Origin: Umezawaea sp049997955
GTDB taxonomy: Bacteria > Actinomycetota > Actinomycetes > Mycobacteriales > Pseudonocardiaceae
Assembly: GCA_049997955.1 (NCBI GenBank)
Contig: JAEBDY010000010.1
Location: 310,001-374,000 of the forward strand
Reading direction: 5' to 3'
DNA length: 64,000 bases
Position 1 is the stretch's first letter, and each line of letters opens with the position of its first letter. The notes below the pieces were generated by a model. It ran no database searches. It worked only from the letters and a program-made list of their open reading frames with translations, and was not told the origin of the DNA. Made by a program: the position numbers and the translations under genes. Positions 17,704 through 25,611 of the stretch are shown here, one piece after another.

Positions 17704-19395
17704 CTAACGGCGGGGGGTGTTGACCTCGCTGACGAGCGCCTGGACGTGGTCGCGCAACGGGTTCGGGGCGGCGGGGGCCTGCGCGGACTGCACGCCCACC
17801 GGCGCCTTCACCGGCCCGGCGACGGGGAACACCGCGTCCTCGTCGATCAGCGGCAGTCCGGGGCACACGGCGGCGCCCGGCCTGGAACCGTGCAGCAGGA
17901 ACACGTTCACCATGCCCTCCACGCACGGGTTGCCGCTCGTGGCGTACTGACCGTGGTACGGCGCGTCGTCCACCGACACGAACCCGACACCGGGTGCCGC
18001 GCGCACGGCGTCGCGCGCCTGCTCGTAGCCGGTCTGCGGGTCGAACTCGCCCTGCACGACCAGGACGTCGCCCGCCACCTGCGCGGGCAGCGTCGGCAAC
18101 TGCTGCCTGGGCGCGTCCGACCAGTACGCGCAGGGCTCGGACAGGCCGTAAGCCCAGCCGTACAACGGGTTCCGCGGTCCCTGGCGGTCGCTGAGCGCGC
18201 GGTGCCACGCGGCGGAGCGGGTCGGCTGGTCGCCGCAGCTGACCGAGTAGCGGGTGCCGGGCACGTCGGTGTAGTCCGGGGTGGCGGCGGCGATCCGGGC
18301 CGGGGTCAGGTCGGCCGCGGGCACGCCGAACTCGGCGCGCGACACGCCGTCCAAGCGCTCCCGCAGTTCCGGCGCGACGCCCGCGAGGGACGCCGTGCCG
18401 CCGTTGGCGCCTTCCGCGCCGATCGTGAACACCAGCGTGGCGAGCAGCCAGCCGATGGGGCTGCCCATGCCGACGAACGCGCGGTCGAAGGTGTCCGGGG
18501 AGATCTGCTGGGACGCGAAGAAGACGCGCGCCCGCTCCCAGGTGGCCTTCGCCTCGGCGGGGGTGGCTCCGACGACGTCCGGGAAGTTCCGCGCCGCCCA
18601 CGGCAGGTACTGGTCGTCGAACTGCCGCTGGTCGATCACCGGGAACGCCTCGAACGCCGCCTGGAGCCTGCCCTGCCAGTTCACGCTGGAGTCGAGCACC
18701 ATCTTGCCGGTGCTCGCGGGGAACAGCGACGCGTACTTGGCGCCGAGCCAGGTGCCGTAGGAGTAGCCGAGGTAGTTCAGCTCCTCCTCCCCCAGCAGCT
18801 TTCGCACGAGGTCCATGTCGTGCGCGGTCTGCCACGTGGTGATGTAGGGCGCGATGGCGTCGCTCTGGCAGGCCTCGGCGACCGCGCGCGGAACCTGCTG
18901 GTGCGCCGCGATGCTCTGCGGGGACCGGTCGCGCGCGTCCAGCAGGCCCTGCGGCAGGCGCCCGGTGGGCACGTGGCACTGGAAACCGGGATCCGTCGGG
19001 GACGTGCCGGTGCCTCGCGGGTCCATGCCGATGAAGTCGTACTTCCCGTTGACCTCGGGTTCGAGCCCCGCCAAGGCGTTCGCGAACGCGGCGCCCTGCC
19101 CGCCGGGTCCTCCGGGGTTGAGCAGGAGCACCCCCGCTCGCTCACCGGTCGCCTTCGACCGGCTCAACGAGACGACGAGGTCCACGCCCGCGGCGGGCGC
19201 CGCCCAGTCCCTCGGCACCTTGATCAGCGCGCACTCGACGGCGGGCGCTCCTTCCGGTGGGGTGAAAGGACAGGACCCCCAACCCACCTGCTGGCCGGTG
19301 TACGGGTCGAGCGGGTCCGCGTGCGCGGGCGCGGGGGTGGACGCGGTGATGACGGCCAGCACGACCGCCGCCGCGACTCTTGCCTGTCGTCGCAT
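17704..19395 (-). CDS. Secreted alpha/beta hydrolase, tripeptidyl-aminopeptidase-like (SlpD/SlpE/Tap family)
   Basis: A 563-residue protein with an N-terminal signal peptide (cleavage after AHA, about residue 26). The oxyanion region is LLLNPGGPGGQG, the nucleophile elbow is GYSYGTW, and the C-terminal TAP-like segment carries the Asp (VVQGEFDPQTGY) and His (DDAPYHGQY) of the triad. Relatives remove tripeptides from secreted proteins outside the cell. ATG 19395 follows a GAAGG ribosome site. Bounded downstream by an 18-bp hairpin and upstream by the broken RDD gene. Confidence 0.9.
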   Translation of the reverse strand: MRRQARVAAAVVLAVITASTPAPAHADPLDPYTGQQVGWGSCPFTPPEGAPAVECALIKVPRDWAAPAAGVDLVVSLSRSKATGERAGVLLLNPGGPGGQGAAFANALAGLEPEVNGKYDFIGMDPRGTGTSPTDPGFQCHVPTGRLPQGLLDARDRSPQSIAAHQQVPRAVAEACQSDAIAPYITTWQTAHDMDLVRKLLGEEELNYLGYSYGTWLGAKYASLFPASTGKMVLDSSVNWQGRLQAAFEAFPVIDQRQFDDQYLPWAARNFPDVVGATPAEAKATWERARVFFASQQISPDTFDRAFVGMGSPIGWLLATLVFTIGAEGANGGTASLAGVAPELRERLDGVSRAEFGVPAADLTPARIAAATPDYTDVPGTRYSVSCGDQPTRSAAWHRALSDRQGPRNPLYGWAYGLSEPCAYWSDAPRQQLPTLPAQVAGDVLVVQGEFDPQTGYEQARDAVRAAPGVGFVSVDDAPYHGQYATSGNPCVEGMVNVFLLHGSRPGAAVCPGLPLIDEDAVFPVAGPVKAPVGVQSAQAPAAPNPLRDHVQALVSEVNTPRR

Positions 19396-19461
19396 GGTGG
19401 GCCTTCCGGATCGAGGACGAAGACCTGCGATCGTGGTGGCCCGCGCGGTCCGCGACTTCGG

Positions 19462-19974
19462 TCAGGAGGACGAGATCGCGCGACGGCGTAGTCCTGCGGG
19501 ACGAGGGGGCACGGCTGGGGGCGACGACCCGCGCACCCGCACGACCGCGGTGCGCGTGACGATGTCGCCCAGGCGCTGGCGCCGGGGGGGTGAAGGCGAT
19601 CAGCGCGGCGCCCAGCAGGCCCAGGAACAGACCGTCCACCACGAACAGCAGCCACCGCACCAGGTAATCCCTCCTGCTCGGCCGCCCGCCGTCGAGCCGC
19701 ACGACCCGCAGGCCCAGCCAGCGCATGGCGGGCGTGGCGTCGCCCTGCCGGTGCGGCACACCCACACCTCGACCCACAGCGTGCCGAGGACGGACACGAG
19801 GACGAGCATCACCAGCGGGAGGAACAGGACCTGCCACGGAGCGCCCAACCTGACCAGGCCGTAGGCGGCGGCCGCTCCCCAGAGGGTGGCCGACGCGGCG
19901 GCCACGTAGACCAGTACCTGGTCCAGCGCGTGCTGGAGGTAGCGGCGCAGGACCACGGTCTCGTCATCGGGCAC
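19462..19974 (-). pseudogene. RDD-family membrane protein, broken by two frameshifts
   Basis: Three successive frames give one RDD protein. Frame one: MPDDETVVLRRYLQHALDQV to GTLWVEVWV. Frame two: ATPAMRWLGLRVVRLDGGR and RDYLVRWLLFVVDGLFLGLLG. Frame three: RRQRLGDIVTRTAVVRVRG to a TGA at 19462. The first break lies near 19780 in a GTG/TGC repeat, the second near 19590 at a run of seven C (seven G on the plus strand). RDD proteins are three- or four-helix membrane proteins of uncertain transport role. Either a decayed gene or two sequencing errors; the homopolymer makes an error or slippage plausible for the second. Confidence 0.8.
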
Positions 19975-20010
19975 CCGACCACCTTTCCAGACGGCGACCG
20001 GCGCCCCGAC

Positions 20011-20985
20011 TCAGGCGGGGATGTCCAGCAGGCCGAGCGAGACGTTCCACAGCTCCTCGGCCGACGCGGGGTCGAGCGCCCACCGCTTCACGCCATGGGG
20101 GTTCTCGCCGGGGTCGGCGTCGTCGGGCACGGTGCGGGCCTCGCGGGCGTCGTCGAGGTAGCGGCCGCCGACATTGGCGAACTCCGGTGCGACGGCGGCG
20201 ACCAGGGTCGTCGCAGCGCCCTGGCTCGGTGACTTGTACTCGAAGACGCCCGCCGCTTCGAGCCGGTCGAACTCGTCGCGGACCTCCTGCGCGAAGTGCT
20301 TCTGGAGTCCGGTCGCCACCCCGCCGGGGTTGACGGCGTTGGCGGTGATCCCGTCGGCGGCCCACCGGCGGGTGGCCTCCACCGCGAACAGGGTGTTGGC
20401 CGTCTTGGACTGGCCGTAGGCGACCATCGGGTCGTAGGGCCGCCGGTCGAAGTGGATGTCGTCGAAGTCCACCGGGGAGAACATGTGCGCGGCGGAGCTG
20501 AGCGCCACGACGCGCGAGCCTCCCCGTTCGGCGGCCCCCGCGGCGAGGGCGCCGTGCAGGCCGTGGGCCAGGGCGAAGTGCCCGAGGTGGTTGGTGGCGA
20601 ACTGCAGCTCCCAGCCCTCCGGGGTGCGCAGCAGCGGCGTGGCCATGATGCCCGCGTTGGTGATCAGCAGGTGCAGGGGGCCTTCCCAGCCGTCGAGGAA
20701 GCGGTCGACCGTGCCGCGGTCGGCGAGGTCCAGGCGCGCGACGTGGACGTCGCGGTTGCCGGTGGTCAGGGTCAGGTCCTCCGCGGTCCGCACGCCCGCG
20801 TCGAGGTCGCGCACCGCCAGGGTGACGTCCGCTCCGGCGCGGGCCAGCGAGCGGGCCGTCTCGACGCCGATGCCGGAGGCCGCGCCGGTGACGACGGCCC
20901 GGACGCCGGAGAGGTCGATCCCGTCCACCACCTCGTCGGCGGTGCTGCGCGCGGTGAAGGGCGTGCTGATCAGCGGGGTGGGCAT
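20011..20985 (-). CDS. Short-chain dehydrogenase/reductase
   Basis: A 324-residue classical-type SDR. It has the cofactor motif TGAASGIG, the NAG of the central strand (LITNAGIM) and the catalytic Tyr-x-x-x-Lys (YGQSK) preceded by SSAA. Length and the C-terminal extension resemble the light-dependent-protochlorophyllide-reductase/retinol-dehydrogenase-like branch common next to TetR genes. It should be a cytoplasmic NADP-linked oxidoreductase; substrate unknown. Divergent from a TetR regulator, with two related operator-like sites between them. Confidence 0.9.
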   Translation of the reverse strand: MPTPLISTPFTARSTADEVVDGIDLSGVRAVVTGAASGIGVETARSLARAGADVTLAVRDLDAGVRTAEDLTLTTGNRDVHVARLDLADRGTVDRFLDGWEGPLHLLITNAGIMATPLLRTPEGWELQFATNHLGHFALAHGLHGALAAGAAERGGSRVVALSSAAHMFSPVDFDDIHFDRRPYDPMVAYGQSKTANTLFAVEATRRWAADGITANAVNPGGVATGLQKHFAQEVRDEFDRLEAAGVFEYKSPSQGAATTLVAAVAPEFANVGGRYLDDAREARTVPDDADPGENPHGVKRWALDPASAEELWNVSLGLLDIPA

Positions 20986-21006
20986 CTCGGGCCTCCAGGT
21001 TCAAAC

Positions 21007-21074
21007 AAACTAGTCAGTTACTTCCTCGACCGTAGGCCCTCCACCTCCCCCCGTCAAACAGACTGGTTATTTAC
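21007..21074. promoter_or_regulatory. Two related operator-like sites in the SDR/TetR divergent promoter
   Basis: AAACTAGTCAGTTAC (21007-21021) and AAACAGACTGGTTATTTAC (21056-21074) share an AAC...ACTGGTTA/AGTCAGTTA pattern and each holds a short inverted repeat (AACT/AGTT; AAC/GTT). One site sits next to each divergent start, as expected if the TetR protein represses both genes. The second overlaps a TATTTA that could be the regulator's -10, giving a nearly leaderless message. Confidence 0.5.
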
Positions 21075-21083
21075 ACTCCGGCC

Positions 21084-21653
21084 ATGAAGGATGGACAGGC
21101 CACCAGGCGCCGCCTGCTCGAAGCGGCCACCGAGGAGTTCGCCACCCACGGCATCGCGGGGGCCAGGGTCGACCGCATCTCCGCCACCGCACGGGCGAAC
21201 AAGGCGCAGCTCTACGCCTACTACGGCAACAAGGACGGCCTGTTCGACGCCGTCTTCGAGCAGCACACCGAGAAGATCACCAGCGCCGTTCCGCTGACGG
21301 CCGAGGACCTCCCCGGCTACGCCGTCGGCCTCTACGACGCCTGCCTGGTCCACCCCGAGATGGTGCGCCTGGCCGCGTGGGCGCGCCTGGAACGCGTCCC
21401 CACCGGCCCCCTGGTCACCACCATGGACGAGCAGACCGAGCGGAAGCTGGGGGCGATCTCCGCCGCGCAGCGCACCGGCCACGTCGACCCCGCGCTGGAC
21501 CCGGCAGACGTCCTGTCCATCGTCACCGCGATGGCGTTGACCTGGTCACCGGCGGGGCTGATCCACACCGCCGTCCCCGACGACCCCGCGGGCGACCACG
21601 ACCGCCGCCGCAAGGCCCTCGCCGACACCGTGCGCCGCGCCTTCGCACCCTGA
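21084..21653 (+). CDS. TetR-family transcriptional regulator
   Basis: A 189-residue repressor-type protein. Its DNA-binding domain spans about residues 5-50 (LLEAATEEFATHGIAGARV, then LYAYYGNKDGLFDAVF). The ligand domain resembles the TetR_C group with a conserved LARLERVP-type helix. ATG 21084 has no clear ribosome site and sits 10 bases after a possible -10, so the message may be leaderless. Likely regulates the divergent SDR gene and itself. Confidence 0.9.
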   Translation: MKDGQATRRRLLEAATEEFATHGIAGARVDRISATARANKAQLYAYYGNKDGLFDAVFEQHTEKITSAVPLTAEDLPGYAVGLYDACLVHPEMVRLAAWARLERVPTGPLVTTMDEQTERKLGAISAAQRTGHVDPALDPADVLSIVTAMALTWSPAGLIHTAVPDDPAGDHDRRRKALADTVRRAFAP

Positions 21654-22139
21654 CGCGGGCCCCGTTCGAGAAGTCGGCGGGTCACCGGACCCGGTGGATC
21701 CCCCGGTCCGCGATCCCCACCGTCCACAGTGGATCAATTCCGGTGAGCGCGTTAGCGGTCCTTTCCAGCAGGGCCGACGTGCCGTGCCCCTCGACCCGGG
21801 GTCCGACCCCGGGTCGAACACCCCGACGACGACGCGGTGCTCATCGTCCCGCAACTCCACCACGGGGTGGCACCCGCTGCCGTCCACCGCGATCGGCAGC
21901 CGGCCGGGGTTCCAGCCGCGGAAGGCGTCCTCCTCGCCCAGGGCTGGGTCGTCGTCGCCGTGGCCCTGACCTGCCGGCTCCCCCGCCGGGAACCGCGCCG
22001 CTGACCGAAGGCACCTCCCGACCCACGGCGTCCTCGCTGGAGCGCAGCGAGTCCGACACCGAGGACGACGTCCAGGTCACCTGGGCGAGGTGGACTCCAC
22101 GGCGCTCGCCGCCGTGGGGTCACGCCACCGGGGCGGGAC
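21654..22139. other. Gene-poor stretch with a possible SMI1/KNR4-like fragment (21789-21983, minus)
   Basis: No complete gene was found. On the minus strand about 65 codons (21983-21789) read like the end of an SMI1/KNR4 (SUKH) protein: DAFRGWNPGRLPIAVDG, then a hydrophilic strand and VVVGVFDPGSDPGS. No start is found upstream in that frame, so it would be a remnant. A 12-bp inverted repeat at 21792-21816 is explained by the repeated Asp-Pro-Gly-Ser codons. The palindrome TCCACAGTGGA is at 21723-21733. Confidence 0.3.
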
Positions 22140-22760
22140 TCAGCTCGCCGGGTACTGCTCCGCCTTGAGCAACCGCGCCAGGTGGGCGGCGTTGGCCGCG
22201 AGGGTCTTCGTGGTGCCCGCGGTGGCCTCCGGCGTCTCGTCCAGGTCCTTGTAGTCCTTGCCCTGCATCGCCTCGCCGTTCCAGTACGTCACGCCACCCG
22301 CCGGGATCGTGAAGCCCACGTCGTTGAGGCACTGATACAGGTCCGCGCTGATCTTGTGCGCGCCGTCCTCGTTTCCGACCACGGCCACGACGCCGACCTT
22401 GCCGTAGGTCAGCAACCGCCCCTCGTCGTCCTTCTCGGACAGCTCGCCGTCCAGGCGTTCCATCGCCCGCTGCGCCACGCTGCTGTGCTGGCCCATCCAG
22501 GTCGGGGTGGAGATCAGCAGGATGTCGGCGGCGAGCATCCGTTCCCTGATCAACGGCCACGCGTCACCGGCGCCCATGTCCGTGAGCACGCCCGGCTTCA
22601 CGTCGTGGTCGACCAACCGGAAGCTCTCGCCGGTCACCCCGTGCTCGGCGAGCTCGGCCATCACCTGGTCGGCGATGAGCTGGCTGCTGGACTCCGAGGG
22701 CGAGGGCGACAGGGTGCACACGAGCGCCAAGGCGCGCAGCGGCGGCGTTGAGGTTGTCAT
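22140..22760 (-). CDS. NADPH-dependent FMN reductase / flavodoxin-fold oxidoreductase
   Basis: A 206-residue flavodoxin-like protein. The FMN-phosphate loop is at residues 16-26 (TLSPSPSESSSQ), the second FMN loop is STPTWMGQHSS, and the third is VGNEDGAHKISADL. This matches the pfam FMN_red/flavodoxin_2 group (NAD(P)H:quinone or FMN reductases). Cytoplasmic, homodimeric in relatives. Single gene; upstream in the same direction is topoisomerase IB, separated by 60 bases. Confidence 0.87.
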   Translation of the reverse strand: MTTSTPPLRALALVCTLSPSPSESSSQLIADQVMAELAEHGVTGESFRLVDHDVKPGVLTDMGAGDAWPLIRERMLAADILLISTPTWMGQHSSVAQRAMERLDGELSEKDDEGRLLTYGKVGVVAVVGNEDGAHKISADLYQCLNDVGFTIPAGGVTYWNGEAMQGKDYKDLDETPEATAGTTKTLAANAAHLARLLKAEQYPAS

Positions 22761-22820
22761 GCCCGCGAGTTACCCCCGTTCGGCCCCACCCACACGCCCG
22801 CGCCCCCATCAGGGGACACG

Positions 22821-23825
22821 TCAGCTCTTCAGCAGCCGCACCACCGCCCGCTCCACGGTCTCCCGCCCCGCACCGGTCCCAGGGTCCCCCTTCACCTTCC
22901 GCACCGCCGCCGCGACGGTCCGCCCCTTCTCGAACTCCTGGACCACCTTCGGGTCCACGTAGGACTTCCGCGCCACCGCCGGGGTGTTCCCCAACTCCTC
23001 GGCCACCTCCCGCATCACCGCCGCCTCCACCCGTGCCGTCCCCGTCCGCGACCCCGGCCTCCCGGCCAGGGCGAAGAGGACGGCGGCGGACACGGTCGCG
23101 TGCCACGTGCGCAGGTCCTTGACCGAGTACTCGTCCCCCACCAGCTCCTTGAACCTCTCGTTCACCTCGTCGGAGCGCACCTCGCACCACCGCCGCCCCA
23201 CCCGGTACACCATCAGCCGGTCCGAGTCCGAACGCGACCGCCGCAGCGACCGCAGGACCCTGGCCAGGGCCGGGTCCTCCAACGACCTGGCGAACTCGAC
23301 CCCGCTCTTGGCCGGGAAGCAGAACTCGACGACGTCCCCGCGCAGGGTCACGTGCGAGCGCAGCAGCGTCGCGACGCCGTGCGACCCGTTGTCCTGCGCG
23401 TAGCTCTCCCCGCCGACGCGGAAGATGCCCCGGTCCAGCAGGTGCAGGGCCGTGCTCAGCACGCGCTCGCCCCCCAGGCCGGAGGTGGACATCGCCCGCG
23501 CCACCTCGGTGCGGAACTCGGGCAGCAGCGGTGCCAGCCCCAGCACGCGCGCGTGCTTCACCGTGTCCCGTTCCTCCCGCCAGCTCGGGTGGTACAGGTA
23601 CTGGCGGCGTCCGGCGTCGTCGGTACCCACGGCCTGGATGTGGCCGTGGGGGTGCGGGGAGATCCACACGTCCTGCCAGGCCGGGGGGATCACCAGCGAC
23701 CTGATCCGGTCACGGGCGGACGGGTCGGCCAGCGTCGCGCCGGAGGCGTCGGTGTAGGTGAAACCGCGACCTCGGCGGGCGCGTCGCCAGCCGGGACCGG
23801 TCACGTCGCTGCGCCGAAGTCTCAT
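22821..23825 (-). CDS. DNA topoisomerase IB (poxvirus/bacterial type)
   Basis: A 334-residue enzyme that relaxes supercoils through a 3-prime phosphotyrosine. N-terminal domain: GFTYTDASG, IPPAWQDVWI and HIQAVGTDDAGRRQYLYHP. Catalytic residues seen: R136 region (FRVGGESYA), K236 and R239 in VKDLRTWHAT, H242, and the nucleophile Y289 in VARKSYVDP. Length is normal for the actinobacterial single-subunit form. No sign of linkage to neighbouring functions. Confidence 0.93.
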   Translation of the reverse strand: MRLRRSDVTGPGWRRARRGRGFTYTDASGATLADPSARDRIRSLVIPPAWQDVWISPHPHGHIQAVGTDDAGRRQYLYHPSWREERDTVKHARVLGLAPLLPEFRTEVARAMSTSGLGGERVLSTALHLLDRGIFRVGGESYAQDNGSHGVATLLRSHVTLRGDVVEFCFPAKSGVEFARSLEDPALARVLRSLRRSRSDSDRLMVYRVGRRWCEVRSDEVNERFKELVGDEYSVKDLRTWHATVSAAVLFALAGRPGSRTGTARVEAAVMREVAEELGNTPAVARKSYVDPKVVQEFEKGRTVAAAVRKVKGDPGTGAGRETVERAVVRLLKS

Positions 23826-24007
23826 GACCGGGCGAATTGCCCTGCCCGTGGGTGTTCAAACCCGGCCCAGGAATGGCCTGTCACCCAAACAGGTGATCAA
23901 GGGCGGGACCCCCGCCGGCCACAGTGGACCGTTCCGCAGCGCGGCGAGCCGGTCTCGCTCGTGCGCGCCGGACCATCCGCGATCACGACGGCCCGGAAGC
24001 GGTGCCG

Positions 24008-24487
24008 CTAAAGCGACTCACCGAGGTCACGCGCGATCCAGCCCGGCGTGTCGAGGCGCACGGGCGAATCACCGATCAACGCCGCCAGGTCCTTCTCCAG
24101 GCCCTCGAGCCGGGCGGAACCGATCTGGCGCTCCCACCGCAGGCGCAGCTCCTCGAAGATCGCCTCGCCCTCGCGCAACACCTCGAAGCCGAGCGGCGTG
24201 ACCTGGAGGCGTTTGCGGCGGGCGTCGAGGGGGTCCGCGTCGCGGGCCACGTAGCCGCGTTCCTGGAGCACCACGATGGTCTTCGCCGCCGCCTGCTTGG
24301 AGACCGACAGGCGGCGTCCGAGTTCCGAGGCGTTGTCGGCCCCGGCGGCGATGGCGCGCATGGCGAAGTCGTGGACGGGCCGCACGTCCTCGTGACCGCG
24401 GGCCGCCAGCTCGGCCATCGCGGCGTCCACCAGTGAGCGGAAGCCCGCGAGCAGGAGCAGCGCCAGGTCGGCACCGGAGCGTGACAT
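24008..24487 (-). CDS. MarR-family transcriptional regulator
   Basis: A 159-residue winged-helix regulator. The recognition helix region is LGRRLSVSKQAAAKTIVVLQERGYV and the wing carries DPLDARRKRLQVTPLG. Divergent from an alpha/beta hydrolase gene, with two palindromic sites in the 86 bases between them, so it probably represses the hydrolase and possibly itself. ATG 24487; ligand unknown. Confidence 0.9.
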   Translation of the reverse strand: MSRSGADLALLLLAGFRSLVDAAMAELAARGHEDVRPVHDFAMRAIAAGADNASELGRRLSVSKQAAAKTIVVLQERGYVARDADPLDARRKRLQVTPLGFEVLREGEAIFEELRLRWERQIGSARLEGLEKDLAALIGDSPVRLDTPGWIARDLGESL

Positions 24488-24516
24488 GGATCAAGCGTAC
24501 GACAGCACTGGACATC

Positions 24517-24557
24517 GACAACCGGGTTGACTATCTTTTGGACAACAAGGTTGTCCA
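24517..24557. promoter_or_regulatory. Pair of MarR operator candidates
   Basis: Site one (24519-24529) is CAACCGGGTTG, an 11-base palindrome with one central base. Site two (24539-24557) is a perfect repeat of TGGACAAC and GTTGTCCA around AAG. Both contain the half-site ACAAC/GTTGT, and the second sits just before the hydrolase ribosome site GGAGGAGAAG, where binding would block transcription. Confidence 0.65.
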
Positions 24558-24573
24558 TTTGGAGGAGAAGCCG

Positions 24574-25470
24574 ATGAACGTCGTACCAGCCGGGCCCACG
24601 CTGCCGGGGATCACGCACCACCGCGCCGAGGTCAACGGGACGTCGTTGCACTACGTGGCGGCGGGAACCGGCGGGTCCCCGATCCTGCTGGTCCACGGGT
24701 TCCCCGAGACCTGGTGGACCTTCCGCAAGCTCATCCCGCTGCTCGCGGAAACCCACCGCGTCTTCGCCGTCGACCTGCGCGGTTTCGGCGACTCCGCCAC
24801 CGAGCCCGGCGAGCACGACAGCCGGACGTCGGCCGAGGACCTGCACCAGCTCATCGAGCGGCTCGGGGTCGGCCCGGTCCACCTCACGGGGCAGGACATC
24901 AGCGGGGCGACGGTCTTCCGGCTCGCGACCACGCACCCGGAGGACGTGCTCAGCCTCACCGCAGTCGAGATGGGACTGCCCGGCTTCGGCCTCGAAGCGC
25001 TGGCCGACATCACCCGCGGCGGCGCCTGGCACATCGGCGTCCTCGCCGCGCCCGGCATCCCCGAGATGCTGCTCGCGGGCCGCGAACGCGAGTTCCTGGG
25101 GCAGTTCGCCTTCCCGGCCATGACCGCCACCCGTGGGGCGATCACCGACGCCGACGTGGAGGAGTTCGCCCGCACCTACTCGCGCCCCGACGGCTGGCGC
25201 GGGGCGATCGGCCTGTACCGGTCGATGCTGCGGGAGGGCGCCGAGATCAAGTCCCTCGCCGAGACGCCGGGGCTGACCGTGCCCGTGCTCGCGGTCGACG
25301 CGGGCGGAGGTCCGTTCACCAGCGGCACCCTGTCCCAGGCCGCGTCGACCGGGATCACCTCGGTGACGCTCGACGGCGTGGGCCACTACGCCGCGATGGA
25401 GGCCCCGGAGGAGTTGGCCAAGGCCGTTCTCGCCTTCACCCGCACGGCGCGCTCGGGCGCGGGTTCCTGA
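24574..25470 (+). CDS. Alpha/beta hydrolase, epoxide-hydrolase/haloacetate-dehalogenase-like
   Basis: A 298-residue cytoplasmic hydrolase. The oxyanion segment is LVHGFPETWWTF, the nucleophile elbow GQDISGA has Asp rather than Ser, as in epoxide hydrolases and haloalkane/haloacetate dehalogenases, and the late His lies in DGVGHYAAMEAPEEL. ATG 24574 follows GGAGGAGAAG; an earlier in-frame start would run into the operator. Under control of the divergent MarR gene, which fits a xenobiotic or toxic-metabolite role. Confidence 0.88.
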   Translation: MNVVPAGPTLPGITHHRAEVNGTSLHYVAAGTGGSPILLVHGFPETWWTFRKLIPLLAETHRVFAVDLRGFGDSATEPGEHDSRTSAEDLHQLIERLGVGPVHLTGQDISGATVFRLATTHPEDVLSLTAVEMGLPGFGLEALADITRGGAWHIGVLAAPGIPEMLLAGREREFLGQFAFPAMTATRGAITDADVEEFARTYSRPDGWRGAIGLYRSMLREGAEIKSLAETPGLTVPVLAVDAGGGPFTSGTLSQAASTGITSVTLDGVGHYAAMEAPEELAKAVLAFTRTARSGAGS

Positions 25471-25557
25471 TCAGGCTCCCGTGAACAGTCCGGCGCTCCT
25501 CGGTTCCGGTGCCCACGTCGGAACAGGTGTCGCACGCAGAGCGGGAAACACGGCCGC

Positions 25558-25585
25558 GGGGGTGCCGAACCCGATCGACACCCCC
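25558..25585. terminator. Possible weak bidirectional terminator
   Basis: GGGGGTG (25558-25564) pairs with CACCCCC (25579-25585) around a 14-base loop, between the convergent hydrolase (ends 25470) and glycosyltransferase (ends 25612). Short stem, so only a weak call. Confidence 0.35.
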
Positions 25586-25611
25586 ACCGCACGGACCTCA
25601 GGGGCGACCCG

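Noticed and set aside
21792..21816. A 12-bp inverted repeat that looks like a terminator
   Set aside because: The spacer is a single base and the repeat is explained by tandem Asp-Pro-Gly-Ser codons on the minus strand. It does not follow a gene end.
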